From positions 806,501 to 870,500 of the forward strand of contig JAOTOL010001506.1 of assembly GCA_034440575.1 (NCBI GenBank): 64,000 nt of DNA, written 5' to 3'. Below the pieces are notes generated by a model. That model made no database searches. It saw nothing but the letters and a program-made list of their open reading frames with translations, and had not been told where the DNA came from. The position numbers and the translations under genes are program-made. Below, one piece after another: positions 28,583-39,691 of the stretch. The stretch's first letter is position 1. The number at the start of each line of letters is the position of its first letter. This DNA is from Imbricaverruca yamaguchii (taxonomy: Eukaryota > Arthropoda > Thecostraca > Neoverrucidae).

Positions 28583-29272
28583 TCAAATCACCTTATCAAG
28601 CTCCAGTTGCTGAGAATGTGGCAGGGTTCCTGATCGGTAGAAAGCTCCTATCCTCAGTGCATTTCTGTTGCCTTTTCCCACAGCAACATCAAGCAAAATG
28701 GACTCAAGAGACACATTTTTATCCCCACCTACTACTTTTTGATAACTGAATAAGCTACTCACATAGAGCATTATACTACCCCATTTCACTGCTCGACTCC
28801 TATTGCATGAAAACATATTGTATCCCTGGATCTCATAGTCTTGCAAGTTATCTCCAAAATACCCTTCACTGACCCATGCCTCCATAATGCAAACAAAATC
28901 TGGTTCCTCCTCAGCAACATAACACTTGAACTCATCAAAGTTGGATTGGATACTCTGAGCATTAAGCAGCATACACTTAACATATGCTCCATAACCACCT
29001 TTGGCTTTGACATGCTGAGGAGTTCTTCTATCACTGGATGAACTACCACTCTGCCTCCTTGAAATACTGTTGTCCCTATTTGCTGACTTTGAGGTCCTAT
29101 TGCCTTGGCTGACACTGTTGGAATATCCCTGAGATGGCAATGCAATTACATCCCTCCCCACCCCATTTTCTAGTTTCCATGAAGGACATGCACATGCACT
29201 TTGTCTAACACATCCCTTCTCAGAGAAGTGCAGGCCATCCCTCTGATATCTGATAGAGGTCCCACAATGCAT
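28583..29272 (-). pseudogene. CR1-like SGNH end fused to endonuclease, copy 1
   Basis: 229 open codons. Residues about 10-20 (RDGLHFSEKG) correspond to the last motif (DxxH region, here with Cys-Val after KG) of SGNH hydrolases found in CR1-type ORF1 proteins. A Ser/Arg-rich linker of about 60 residues follows, then the start of the EEP endonuclease (VKCMLLNAQSI...EAWVSEG, and YRSGTLPHSQQLELDKVI). The two domains are in one uninterrupted frame. The endonuclease continues, broken, in 28,014-28,449. Confidence 0.7.
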
Positions 29273-29324
29273 ACAACCTGCACCACTTGTCTACAAAGGT
29301 GAAACCTAGCTCATGGCAGAGCTA

Positions 29325-29640
29325 CCTCAACCTAGCTTGGTTTTACAAGCTCTTCACAGCAGGATACAATGAATTGAGGGTGGACCCCATCAGAGCCCAT
29401 GCTGGATGATCCATCCACCTCACTCAAAATTTTGAGCACACTAGCTTCAGAAATAGCAATGCTTGGCAGCACTTCTTCAGTGGTTTGGTGCAGGGCTGGG
29501 TTTGCTAGTCTACTTGTGCAGTATGCTGAGGAAAAAGCTCTTCCAAATAATTCAGCCACTTCCTGACAGTCACTTGTGAGTCCACACTTCTCCCTGAGTG
29601 GCCCGAGGGATGTTTTGCTGATTTTCTCGTGTTGTATTTA
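29325..29640 (-). pseudogene. RT fragment of a different CR1-type LINE
   Basis: Minus strand: GPLREKCGLTSDCQEVAELF, then VLKILSEVDGSSSMGSDGVHP, the finger region of a CR1/Jockey-type RT, cut off after VSCCEELVKPS. It does not match the RT of the neighbouring copy 1, so it is a separate remnant. Confidence 0.65.
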
Positions 29641-30329
29641 CGAGTGAAATTCCTTGGAAGATAGTTTGTGAATTAATTCCAATTCATACTTAATCTGGGA
29701 ATGAATACCAAAATGTTTATGCTGTTTACTTAAATCTTGGAAAGATCTCAGTGAATTATCTGCCTGTGTAGACTGTCTCCCAAATTGGTTTCTGTCCTGT
29801 TCAGTGTCTTAAAATTACTTCACCATTAACTGTGTTGATGAAGAAAGAAGTTGCTCGGAATAGTGAAAGATTGAAAGAAAATAAAGGATCGCCACTTAAG
29901 GATTAAAAAAGCGGAATGACATTCACTTCAGTCAGATGCATTTTACAGTATTTAGCAGTCGTGTGCATGATGACCGCCCATACATCATGTGGCAAACTCG
30001 TAAAAACCTAAGAGAAGGATGAAATAGTACAATTCCATTAACTGTGAATTTCCAGGTCACATCGTGAATTTTTTTACACTGGTCCTGTTTGTACTTTGCC
30101 CATGCATCCTTTCTCCTGCATAGCAAACTTTGAGAGGGTCTGGTTACCGGTATTCTTTTACTTTCTGCCGTAGCGTTGTTTACATTAGATACGTAACCGA
30201 ATGAGCCGCATATAGGCAGAAGATGCCGCACTGGTCAAATACAACTGGATATGGATGCATCATTTTGATGACGTCACGAACAGTCACAATGATACGACTT
30301 ATTTGCCCATCGGAAAACCGCATGGTTTT
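29641..30329. other. Intergenic; dispersed repeat related to 50.50-50.85 kb
   Basis: From about 29,780 to 30,080 it resembles 50,500-50,850 (shared AACTGTGTTGA-TGAAGAA, TAGTGAAAGAT and CCATTAACTG). No coding capacity recognised. Confidence 0.35.
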
Positions 30330-32180
30330 GCAGTATTACGTATGACTCAGGGCAGCGTGAAACCGCCAATAAATAATCGCAATACCTCCAGATCATCAGC
30401 ACCTCTTCCCAAAGATCCAGGGATCATATCCTGGTGCGTTTTCCACATGGGGATGCAAACAAATTGCATGAGGGCAGCAAGAAAAAGCACTGTTTTACCA
30501 CACTATGCATACATTACGGCAGCGATAAACCATCATGAAATCATCGCAGCGGCCCCAGATCGTCAGTATCTCTTGAAATGAATTCAGAGATCATATTCTG
30601 AAGGTATTTCCACTTGGGGATACCAAGAACTGCACGAGGGCAGCAAGTAAAAGAGACTTTTTATCACACTATGCATACGTTACGCCAGCGAGAAACCACT
30701 ATGAAGCCATCGCAGCGGCTCCAGATCATCAGGACCTCTTCCAATAGGTTCAGAAATCTTATTCTTAACGTATTTCCGCATGGAGATGCCAAGAACTGCA
30801 TGAGGGCAGAAACTAACAGAGACTGTTGTATCAAGTTATGCACACATTACGGCAGCGAGAAACCACCACGAAACCATCGCAGTGGCTCCAGATCATCAGG
30901 ACTTCATTCCATAGATCCAGTGATCATATTCTAGTGGTATTTCCACATGGGGATGCTAAAAACTGCATGACGGCAGAAGGTAAAACAGAAGGTTATACAA
31001 CACTATGCATACGTTGCGGCAGCGAGAAACCACTATGAAACAATAGCAATGGCTCCAGATCATCAGTACCTATTCCAATAGGTTCAGAGATCATATTCTG
31101 AAGGTATTTCCACATGGCAATACTCAAAATTGCATGACGGCAGCAAGTAAAACAGAATGTTACATAACATTATGCACATGCTAGGGCAGCAAGAAACCAA
31201 CATGAAACCATCGTAATAGCTCCAGATCATCATGACCTCTTTGATTAGATCAAAGGATCATATTCTAGTGGTATTTCCACATGACAATACTAAAAACTGT
31301 ATGACGGCAGCAAGTAAAAGAGACTGGTATATCATACTATGTATGCGTTATGGCAGCGGGAAACCACCAAGAAACCATCATAGCGGCTCTATATCATCAG
31401 GACATGTTCCATTATATCCAAGGATCATATTCTAGTGGTATTTCCATATGGGGATACTAAAAACTGCATGACGGCAGAAAGTAAAACAGAATGTTATCTA
31501 ACATATGCACATGCTAGGGCAGCAAGGAACCAGCATGAAATCACCGCAGCGGCTCAAGATCATCATGACCTCTTCGATTAGATCAAAGGATCATATTCTA
31601 GTGGTATTGACACATGGGGATACCAAGAACTGCATGAGGGCAGCAAGTAAAAGAGACTGATATATCACACTATGTATGCGTTACGGCAGCGGGAAACCAC
31701 CATGAAACCATTACAACGGCTCTAGATCATCAGGTCATCTTTCATTAGATCCAGGAATCATATTCTAGTGGTATTTCCACATGGGGATACCAAGAACTGC
31801 ATGAGGGCAGTATGTAAAAGACTGTTTTATCAAATTGTGCATAAGTTACGCAGCGAGAAACCATCATGAAACTGTGGCAGTGGCTCCAGATCATTAGGAC
31901 ATCTTTCGATAGATCCAGGGATCATATTCTAAAGGTATTTCCACATAGCAATGCTAAAAACTGCATCACGGCAGAAGGTAAAACAGAAGGTTATACAACA
32001 CTATGCATACGTTACGGCAGCGAGAAACCACTATGAAACAATAGCAATGGCTCCAGATCATCAGTACCTATTCCAATAGGTTCAGAGATCATATTCTGAA
32101 GGTATTTCCACATGAGGATGCCGAGAACGGGTCAAAATCATCAGGAAGTCCTTCGATATATCCTGGGGTCGTATTCTGGC
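30330..32180 (+). repeat. 167-bp satellite array, about 11 monomers
   Basis: The anchor GATCATATTCT (or a close variant) occurs at about 30,422, 30,589, 30,754, 30,921, 31,089, 31,256, 31,423, 31,589, 31,756, 31,920 and 32,087, so units are 164-168 bp. Landmarks per unit: GTATTTCCACATGGGGAT, AACTGCATGA-GGCAG, GCAGCGAGAAACCA and CTCCAGATCATCAG. The piece 31,960-32,112 is nearly identical to 30,959-31,115, 6 monomers away. Confidence 0.92.
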
Positions 32181-32276
32181 GGCAGATAGATAGATAGCGA
32201 CACCAAGACATTCCTAGGAGACCAAGAAGTGCACGACGGCAAAAAGGAAGTGAAAAGATATACGATTATGTATGAA

Positions 32277-32288
32277 CGTATATATATA

Positions 32289-32380
<92 letters not shown>
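32277..32380 (+). repeat. (TA)n microsatellite
   Basis: About 100 bp of alternating TA between the satellite and a SINE. The SINE head starts directly at its end. Confidence 0.95.
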
Positions 32381-32381
<1 letters not shown>

Positions 32382-32695
32382 CTCAGCTGGTTAGAACGCT
32401 GGCCTGCACTGGTCTCCCCTGTACTGGCAACACAGGGTTCGAGTCGCTTCGCGCGCTCGCATTTAGCCCCCGGCCGGGAGTGTCAGTTGGCAGCTGGCCC
32501 GATAAGGCCGGGGACGAGCTACTGGGCGGCCGTGTCGGTACATTGGCGGCACGTTAAACTTTCGGTCTAAATTCTGTCGTTGAACTGGAGTTCATGGATC
32601 GGGTGGTGGGGCAAGGGTTCACGCAACAAGCTCTGCTTAGCAATAGAACCCTGGCTCCTCAAGCCACCCCAGCAACAACTCGGATTAATATTTTT
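32378..32695 (+). mobile_element. tRNA-derived SINE, family C, full length
   Basis: About 315 bp. Head with A box TAGCTCAGCTGGTTAGAA and B box GGTTCGAGTC, then a long body (CCCCCGGCCGGGAGTGTCAG; GGCACGTTAAACTTTCGG; CTCTGCTTAGCAATAGAACC) ending CCAGCAACAACTCGG. Unlike families A and B it has no AATAAC tail, so a different LINE partner is likely. Confidence 0.85.
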
Positions 32696-32910
32696 TTAAA
32701 TACTGCTGTGATTGTTGATTACGGATATCTTTCATCCTGCTGTTTAATTGGAGGTGAAGTGTTACTTACTCAGAGCTGGGATGAAAAGTCGGTAATGATG
32801 AACAGTACAATGTATTAATGAAGGACGAGATGTATTACTGAAGGACGGCAAAGTATTAGGGTTTCCACTGAGCTCCTGGAAGGGGCTGTCGGTCTGTCTG
32901 CCACTCACAC

Positions 32911-32952
32911 CGGGTACTTGGCCGCGATGGCGCTGATGAGGGCCCGGAACTC
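32911..32952 (-). CDS. Possible 42-nt micro-exon, gene unknown
   Basis: Minus strand: GACTGTGGCAG|GAG ... TACCCG|GTGTGAGTGG. It reads EFRALISAIAAKYP with strongly coding-like, GC-rich third positions inside an AT-rich region. A donor two bases further (GTGAGT) is equally possible. I do not recognise the protein and found no partner exon. It could be a chance open stretch or a relic. Confidence 0.25.
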
Positions 32953-32959
32953 CTGCCAC

Positions 32960-33585
32960 AGTCATAGTCATGACGGATCAGGCCGTGTGTGTGCAAAGAG
33001 GAAAAATATTACGAAAGCCATCTCCTTGGGATGATTTTCGTGTTATACGACTCTCCCTGGGATGGTCAATCTTTTAATTTTTGTTTGCGCCTTTACTGAA
33101 AATTCATCATAGCAAGTAAAGAATGCATCTTTGGTACGCATCTTTTACACTTGTCATCTCTCAGGCATATTTCGTGCAACCCCCACTACTTGGAACATTT
33201 CAGCTAATATATTTCCCAGTTCCTTCCAAAATCACCCCCCCCACACACACATCTCCTTTCCAGCCGATTAACGAAACGGAACACTGCCGGAGCCATAATC
33301 CATACTGCGAGTCATACTTAGTGCGAGTGGCGTCTGCGCTCATATTTTACACCATTATACATACGTTGCCGCGGTGCCGACGCTGCCACATAAATTCATC
33401 TAAGTGGCTCCCAGCATCTCCCGGTTCGTCCCCCGCATGGCCTTGAGGCACGACTTAAGCAAGGACCATGTCCCCTCCGCCCGGTTTGTGTGGACACCTG
33501 AACAGGAATATCATTATGCAGAGTTACGGGTAGCATTGTGAACATCGACATTGAATGTACAGTCAGTGAAAGAGATGGATGAAAT
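32960..33585. other. Intergenic, no gene recognised
   Basis: Mixed composition; nothing coding supported. Confidence 0.35.
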
Positions 33586-33603
33586 AATATGTATATATAT
33601 ATA

Positions 33604-33672
<69 letters not shown>

Positions 33673-33698
33673 GTGTGTGTGTGTATGTGTGTGTGTAA
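33586..33698 (+). repeat. (TA)n-(TG)n microsatellite
   Basis: TA repeats at about 33,590-33,670 followed by TG repeats. The open frames across it are artefacts. Confidence 0.95.
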
Positions 33699-35050
33699 GG
33701 TTCCAGCCATGGGACATTATTCTGTGCGTCGGATAGTTGTCAATGTTAAGCGATTTACATGGTGAATACACTGTTTGTGCAATTATCTGTCTTTAATTGA
33801 ACATTTCTCCATCTACCAGAGAACAAAACCGACCAAATTCCAGTTTACCAACATCAGTTCAACAAGCAGCAGCACCTCTCGCAGAAAGACACACAGCCCG
33901 TCGCACAACCCGAGAACACAAGGGGAAGTTACCGAAAGCTAGGAAGCCACGTAAGGTCTGTTACCGCGGTGACGAAGTCTTTGCCCACCCGTGCATGAGT
34001 TGTGTGGTCACATCAATGGGTACCTCACAATCTCGCCATCCGAACTGACTTAGATCGTTTTCAGATAACACGATGCGGGAAATTTGACGGGCACGACTGT
34101 TTCAGGAGATGTGGGAACACTTATAATTCCGGAATAATGTATCCTAGTGCTTACCATCCGCCCGAACGAATTCTTGGCGATGATTGACGGCCTCCTGTCG
34201 ATACCCCGTTGCCTGGAGGGCGCCGCTGTTATACGCCGCTCATCCATCGGACCAGATCTGGAACGGTGAGGAGCACATGCGGAATCGCAGTATGCAAATA
34301 TCATTGTGTTGACAAACTTTGCAGTTTGAGGTTCTCCTCATCCCTCAACTCGTCTGGAGTAATGCACATTATTTGGTGTCCTAGTAACCCGTTGCTATTC
34401 GTTGGAGACATGTTGTCATAGCCGTCACGATGTGCATTGTTTTTCACATATCAACACTTACGATTTTATTGGGCTTCTGTGTCGGCGTCTTCTAATTGAG
34501 AGTGCGCATCCCATTGCGTGCCCAATTGCGTCGCAACGCCTCGCATCCACTCCATCTCCTGAGTCTGCATACAGCTGTTTGCCTTTCCTGCGCGATGTGC
34601 TATTCACTAGCGCAATCAGCAACGCTTTGCTTGTTCCGTCCATTTTACATTGATCAGCATTGTAATGTGGCTGATAAAACATCTGTTGTGTCGAGCAAAA
34701 GTGATGGGGTGAAGATAAATATGCATTGTATCCAGGAATGTGCCAGATGTCCCACGGACGGTCTCAATAAGAGTGCTGGTAAGTAGGAAAATATTAACTG
34801 CACCCACTTTTCAACCCCAAGCTGCAGGGAATTGCTCTTACAGATAATTAAAAGGGAATGTATTCCTATACCATATTTCCGCACAACATCACCTTTCCCC
34901 TCATGCAAACTCTTTCATTTCTTCTCAGCAAACACTTCCAGATTGCCCGTGGGTGTTGGCAGACGATGGGCATCCCCATCCCCTGTGTGCGCCGCCGACT
35001 ACAGTGAAAACTTTAAGGTGATTTCCACTGATACACAATACACGATTTAC
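33699..35050. other. Intergenic, no gene recognised
   Basis: Many short open frames, none with a family signature. Near 34,960-34,985 the text GATGGGCATCCCCATC... partly repeats the transposase piece at about 35,080, so a duplicated relic may begin here. Confidence 0.35.
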
Positions 35051-35054
35051 GTAC

Positions 35055-35275
35055 CAAGCTGCCGGGCAGCACGTGATGGCAGACGATGGGCACCAAAGTC
35101 CTTTCGGTGCGGTCCGGCACTATCTGGAGGTGCGCCTCCCCCAATTCGTTGGTGAGCCCGAAAACCCACGTTTCGGCTACGGGCCTCGCTCTTCTGTTGC
35201 GGCATCTTTTTGAACGGGCGACGAGACTCGTCGATCTGCACCGGTCCGTTGACCCCCCCCAAGCGTTCGGGGATG
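35055..35275 (-). pseudogene. Merlin/IS1016-like transposase fragment, frameshifted
   Basis: Minus strand, two frames. First LGGVNGPVQIDESRR, matching the first catalytic Asp region (VEIDES) of IS1016/ISXO2-type transposases; then, after a shift near 35,150, LQIVPDRTERTLVPIV and HVLPGSLV, matching the VPDRS..TL.PII...V.PGS stretch before the second catalytic Asp. The second Asp (normally SDEW) is missing; the frame ends at a GTACGTAA that could be a splice donor. Merlin transposons are known from many animals. Dead or a partial exon. Confidence 0.55.
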
Positions 35276-35399
35276 CCTAAGGAGGTCGTCGGTCATAACC
35301 TGTGGTGAAACGGATCATTGGTAATAATTGTTTCAGATTCCGTTTAAATCAGTTATAGGAGATGAACGACATTACTTGGCAGCAAGCGGCGTTCACATT

Positions 35400-35595
35400 T
35401 CTCGGTTGCATAACTTCATCTCCATCTTCATCTCCATCTCCGTCTCCATCTCCCTCTGTATCTGTCTCTCTCCCTCTCTATCTGGCTCTATCCATCTGCA
35501 TCTGTCTCTCTCCCTCTGCATTTGTCTCTCTCGCTATGTATCTGTATCTCTTCCTCTTCATCCATCTGTCCATCTGTCCATCCGTCCATGAAAGT
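35400..35595 (+). repeat. CT-rich (TCTCCATC/TCTGTCTC) low-complexity tract
   Basis: Polypyrimidine text of TCTCCATC, CTGTCTCTCTCC and CCATCTGTCCATCCGTCC units. Open frames here are artefacts. Confidence 0.85.
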
Positions 35596-35675
35596 AAAAG
35601 AATACCGCATGACTTACCTTTGAAGAAGGAAATTGATAAATATGTGGATTTTTTTTTAATTCCAAAATTTCAAAA

Positions 35676-35706
35676 ACCTAACCCAACTGAACCTAACCTA
35701 ACATAG
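35676..35706 (-). repeat. Short telomere-like CCTAA run
   Basis: AACCTAACCC-AACTGAACCTAACCTAAC: interstitial TTAGG-type units on the minus strand, diverged. More scattered units near 35,780-35,805. Confidence 0.45.
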
Positions 35707-35709
35707 GTA

Positions 35710-36179
35710 ATATACTTTTGAGGAAAAATAATTTCCCAAATGTTTTTTAGAAAAAATCAAACAATTTCCAACTTCATGAACCTAAACTAACCTAGCTTAA
35801 CCCATTTGTTTGCTTCATGGATAAAAACGAGTGTGAACTCTTCTTGTTGCCACCTCAAAGAACAATAATACCCAATATTTGTTCGGAATCGAAACATACC
35901 TCAATTTTGGTAATCACTTGCAACGCATTTTTCCACGGCCTGACAAAAAGCAGATTGGAATCCTTGCAATTGCCGGGATAGGATAAGCGCACAGAAGTGT
36001 GCAGCCCTGTGTACAGCGTACTACTTCAAGGTTCAATTTTTTATGTAAACAAAACAGGTTGTTAGAAGACTATGTTGACGTCATCAAGATAAACGGAGGA
36101 GGTGCAAACTTGTATAGTTTTATGATTTCCCGACGATTTGTGCACAACATTAGAATTGGCTTTTGTAGAAGAATAGACT
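35710..36179. other. Intergenic, no gene recognised
   Basis: AT-rich; nothing supported. Confidence 0.35.
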
Positions 36180-36960
36180 TTGTTGGGGCCCCGTGGTCAC
36201 TTGTTGGATCCCTAGTGCGAGTTTTGGTAACCACGACGGTTTGGGTGCCCAGCACGTTGTTGTGGCTTTTGGAGGGATTGTTGGGAAGGCAGAGTGATTT
36301 TCCATATCTGGACTGCTTTTTTCTTTACTCCGGATACATTTTTCTTTTTTGGTGGTCACGAGACTTTTGGGGCTCTGGTGACATGCCGTCCCACTAGCCT
36401 AATTTTCGTGGGTCTGGGCGATATTTTTGATAACCCTAGATTCAGCGTGATTTTTAGAAGCCCTGGCCCGATCTTTTGGAACCGTCGTCGTGATTTATTT
36501 GAACTCCGGTACGACATTCGGGCCCCCAACATCATTTTTAGTGGCCCAGATGCGCACCTTTGAGGCTCCAGCGTAATTTTCAGGGGCCCCAGTTCGACAA
36601 TGTGAGGGCCCCTGCGCGATTTTCAGAGACCCCGGCCCAATCAATTTGGCCCTATCTTTGTTTTCAATGGCTCCGACCACCTTTTTGGGCCTCAGCGTCA
36701 CTTGCAGGGGCCCCGGAGAGACTTCTTGGGCGCACAGTGGGATTGCCAGTGGCCCCGACAAGACATTTTGAGGCCCCAGTGTGACTTCTTCCGAGCCCTA
36801 GCGGTATTTTTAGGGGCCCGGCCAAATTTTGTGGATACTCCACATCATTTGCATGGCTCGCAAAACGACTTTTGGGCCGCAATGTAATTTTCAGGGGCCT
36901 TGGTGGGTTATTTGCATACAACAAGTGGGCCGGTTTCAGGAATTTTTTCAAGCGTGTGGG
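36180..36960 (+). repeat. Degenerate roughly 30-bp repeat, block 2
   Basis: Recurring GATTTTCAGGGGCCCC- and CCCCAGYGYGA-like pieces every 28-35 bases, best around 36,560-36,920. Open on both strands because stops are rare in such text. Related to blocks at 4.7-5.4 and 45.3-47.3 kb. Confidence 0.55.
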
Positions 36961-37980
36961 ACGTCTTGAGCGTCTTTTAAGGCATATGTATATTTATAAA
37001 AGCGAGTGCTTGCGACCAAGATGCAGGTAAGTGGACATTTATATTGCTGCACCTTTGTGCTATACTTTGTGTAATCTTTTAGTTGTTGAAGGCGGGGGCT
37101 GGGTTGGGGACATCTCTTTGATGTCTAAATGGTTTGAATGTTACTTTACTCGTCAAAATAATTTGTAGTCTGGGTGAGGGTAGGGGTGTTTTGAGAATGG
37201 CGAGGATTTTTTTTTTTTTGCCAGGGTGCCGGCTTTAGCTTCTCGCTATATCTGAGGATGACATCGAACTCTTCTTGTGGCCATCCCTCATCTGCCATAA
37301 AATTTCCCGGGTGAAAAGAGGGACCGTGCAAGAAAGAGACAGATGCTTGGACTGAGATCGGGATCGAGACCGCGGGCACAAGACCCAGACCGTGGTCGAA
37401 ATGGAGACGGTAACAGAGAGACTGGCAGGTATTTAAACTGTGATCGAAGTTGAGAAAGTGGCAGAGATGCTGACATATACCGATATCGAGATTGTCGCAG
37501 TGACAGAGACCGACAGACATTTAGATCGAAATCAAAAGACTAAGGCTGAGATTCAGATGAAGACACACAATTGCAGGAATGTTTGAACCAATGCCCTTCG
37601 AGCAAGATATGTCCTTTCAGAAATGCTATTTTTATTTCCAACCAGCTGCATTTAGGTCCAGACCACTACACGTGATTTTGTGTTGATGTTGAGATCAATT
37701 GCGTGCTCACAAAATGTATCAAATTTAATTTGCCTTGCGTGTTATTGAATATGGGATCAGGAAGCTAGTTTGGTAAATTTTACCATATGTCAGGTTAGAG
37801 AGGCGACATCACACCCAGGTGTTTATTTTGAGTCCAGGTGACTCCAACTACATTAATTTCCAACGCCATCCGCATTTCCAATCGCTCCTACACTAAAGTA
37901 GAAAGAAAAAGGGAAAGACATTATATATACACATGCACACTGGGGCGACCATTATTTATATTTACACACTTACACATAAT
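36961..37980. other. Intergenic, no gene recognised
   Basis: Contains a loosely repeated GAGACCG/CAGAGA-rich stretch (about 37,310-37,520). No gene. Confidence 0.35.
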
Positions 37981-37982
37981 TG

Positions 37983-37996
37983 GCACACACACACAA

Positions 37997-38055
<59 letters not shown>
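37983..38055 (+). repeat. (CA)n microsatellite
   Basis: About 70 bp of CA repeats. Confidence 0.97.
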
Positions 38056-38056
<1 letters not shown>

Positions 38057-38247
38057 CTCCCACGCGGAAGACGTCAGCGCCGTTGGGATTGGTTCAGCTG
38101 GGACGGTGGTGATGATGGGTGGGGCTTCATGATGCCGAGCAGCTCTCACATGGCGATGGTAGATGGCGGGTGGCCACGGCTGAGCTCTGCCTCTCCTCCA
38201 TCCGATAGCTCAGCTGCTCAGTCATCGTGCCATCGCTGGACGTCCCT

Positions 38248-38713
38248 GAGGGTGTCGGACCGGCGTCCACCGCCGCGCGTCTCAGTATCTGTCCGGCGTC
38301 CACCGCCGCGCGTCTCAGTATCTCTCCGGCGGGCACCGCCGAGCGTCTCAGTATCTGTCCGGCGGGCACCGCCGCGCGTCTCAGCATCTGTCCGGCGGGC
38401 ACCGCCGCGCGCCTCAGTATCTGTCCGGCGGGCACCGCCGCGCGTCTCAGTATCTGTCCGGCGGGCACCGCCGCGCGCCTCAGTATCTGTCCGGCGGGCA
38501 CCGCCGCGCGTCTCAGTATCTGTCCGGCGGGCACCGCCGCGCGTCTCAGTATCTGTCCGGCGGGCACCGCCGCGCGTCTCAGTATCTGTCCGGCGGGCAC
38601 CGCCGCGCGCCTCAGTATCTGTCCGGCGGGCACCGCCGCGCGCCTCAGTATCTGTCCGGCGGGCACCGCCGCGCGTCTCAGTATCTGTCCGACGGGCACC
38701 GCCGAGCGTCTCA
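38248..38713 (+). repeat. 33-bp GC-rich minisatellite, about 14 units
   Basis: Unit CTCAGTATCTGTCCGGCGG-GCACCGCCGCGCGT, in 33-bp register from 38,281 to 38,709, first unit diverged. CpG-rich. Since 33 is a multiple of three, 11-residue repeats are open in several frames on both strands (for example GQILRRAAVPA); that no single frame is favoured argues against a protein. Confidence 0.93.
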
Positions 38714-39691
38714 GGATCCCTCCGCGTCTCTTCCTTCACCGTGGCGCGCCCAGGAGTTTTTTTCTCTCCGTCATCACCTCCGGCTTTGTGCACTTTCTCT
38801 AGCATCCATTTTCATTTTTCGCGAATGTTCCAGAAGGTTCTGGAGATCCCGCTGCTGCTCCCCCGCTTCCGCCGGTGGCCGGTCCAATCTATACACTTCG
38901 CCACGCGTGTCGCGGGCGTTTAGCGTTCGGGGCGCGCCGGGCCGCCTCTCGGTTGACCTTGAAAACCACCTCCACTGTGGAAGATGGTTCTCACTTCTGC
39001 CTGTAGGTCCGATTTGTTTTTGTCGGGCACGTTGTCCTGGGGAGGCCTCGCCATGTGCAGCGCGCGAGCTGGTTTTTGGCCGCCCGAACCCCTTGGACGA
39101 AAATGTAAAACGTCTTACATAAGCTAAACGGGAATCTACACTGTTACCTACATGTCTCAAGATTAGGTACTTGTTCTGATTCATCGGACTTAATTGTCCG
39201 TCCCAAGCGTCCATGTTTTGTCATGCACCACACTGACTGCCAGGAAAGGAAGATGGAGATGCTGTGGAGGAAAAGAAAGAGAAGAGAGAGAGAGAGGGAA
39301 AAAGAGTGATAGAGGGAGATGAAAAAGAGGGACAGTGAGATACAGCCAGAGCCAGAGACAGTGACAGAGACAGAGAAACGAGACATATTGAAAGGAATAG
39401 ACAGGGACAAAGCATGTGGGCTAGAAAAACAAGATAACAAAAGAGGTAGGCAATCAAGGAAGCACTGAGGCATGCACCACATGGAATTAATGCACTATTA
39501 ATGCAACATCGTCACGCACCACTGGAAGCTGAGCCTACATGTTTGTGCAATGTACCACTTGCATCATTCATCTCCTTTTCTTACAAGATTCCATTTCGCT
39601 ACTTTCTGCTGATGCTGTGTAGCCTGGGTTAAGCCTACCGGCCCGCCGGCATTTTCACTTTCTGGATCACAGTTGATAACAATTTTTCGTT
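38714..39691. other. 3' flank of the SLC17 gene; AG-rich tract
   Basis: Holds GC-rich text to about 39,100, then a GAGAGAGAGGGA-type purine tract (39,240-39,400). No AATAAA was noted close to the stop of the SLC17 gene on the minus strand. No further gene. Confidence 0.4.

Larger units (their letters stand above)
26222..29322 (-). mobile_element. CR1-like LINE, copy 1 (SGNH end, endonuclease, RT)
   Basis: Minus strand. Order: end of an SGNH-type esterase domain (DGLHFSEKG), linker, apurinic endonuclease, RT, and a 3' end with 8-bp ATGTCTTT-type repeats (26,222-26,250), as known for CR1, instead of poly(A). Against copy 2 it lacks about 110 bp near 28,535, and it has stops and shifts. The 5' edge near 29,322 joins a piece of another LINE. 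Confidence 0.85.

Noticed and set aside
32277..32380. TATA box or AT-rich origin
   Set aside because: It is a long (TA)n microsatellite with no gene start nearby.
32378..32470. Possible tRNA gene (A and B boxes)
   Set aside because: The head is joined to a body found in three copies, so it is a SINE. The same applies at 8.1, 11.1, 17.9, 23.2, 51.2 and 52.4 kb.
38127..38923. Several overlapping 190-361-codon frames on both strands
   Set aside because: They come from the 33-bp minisatellite; no frame is favoured over another.
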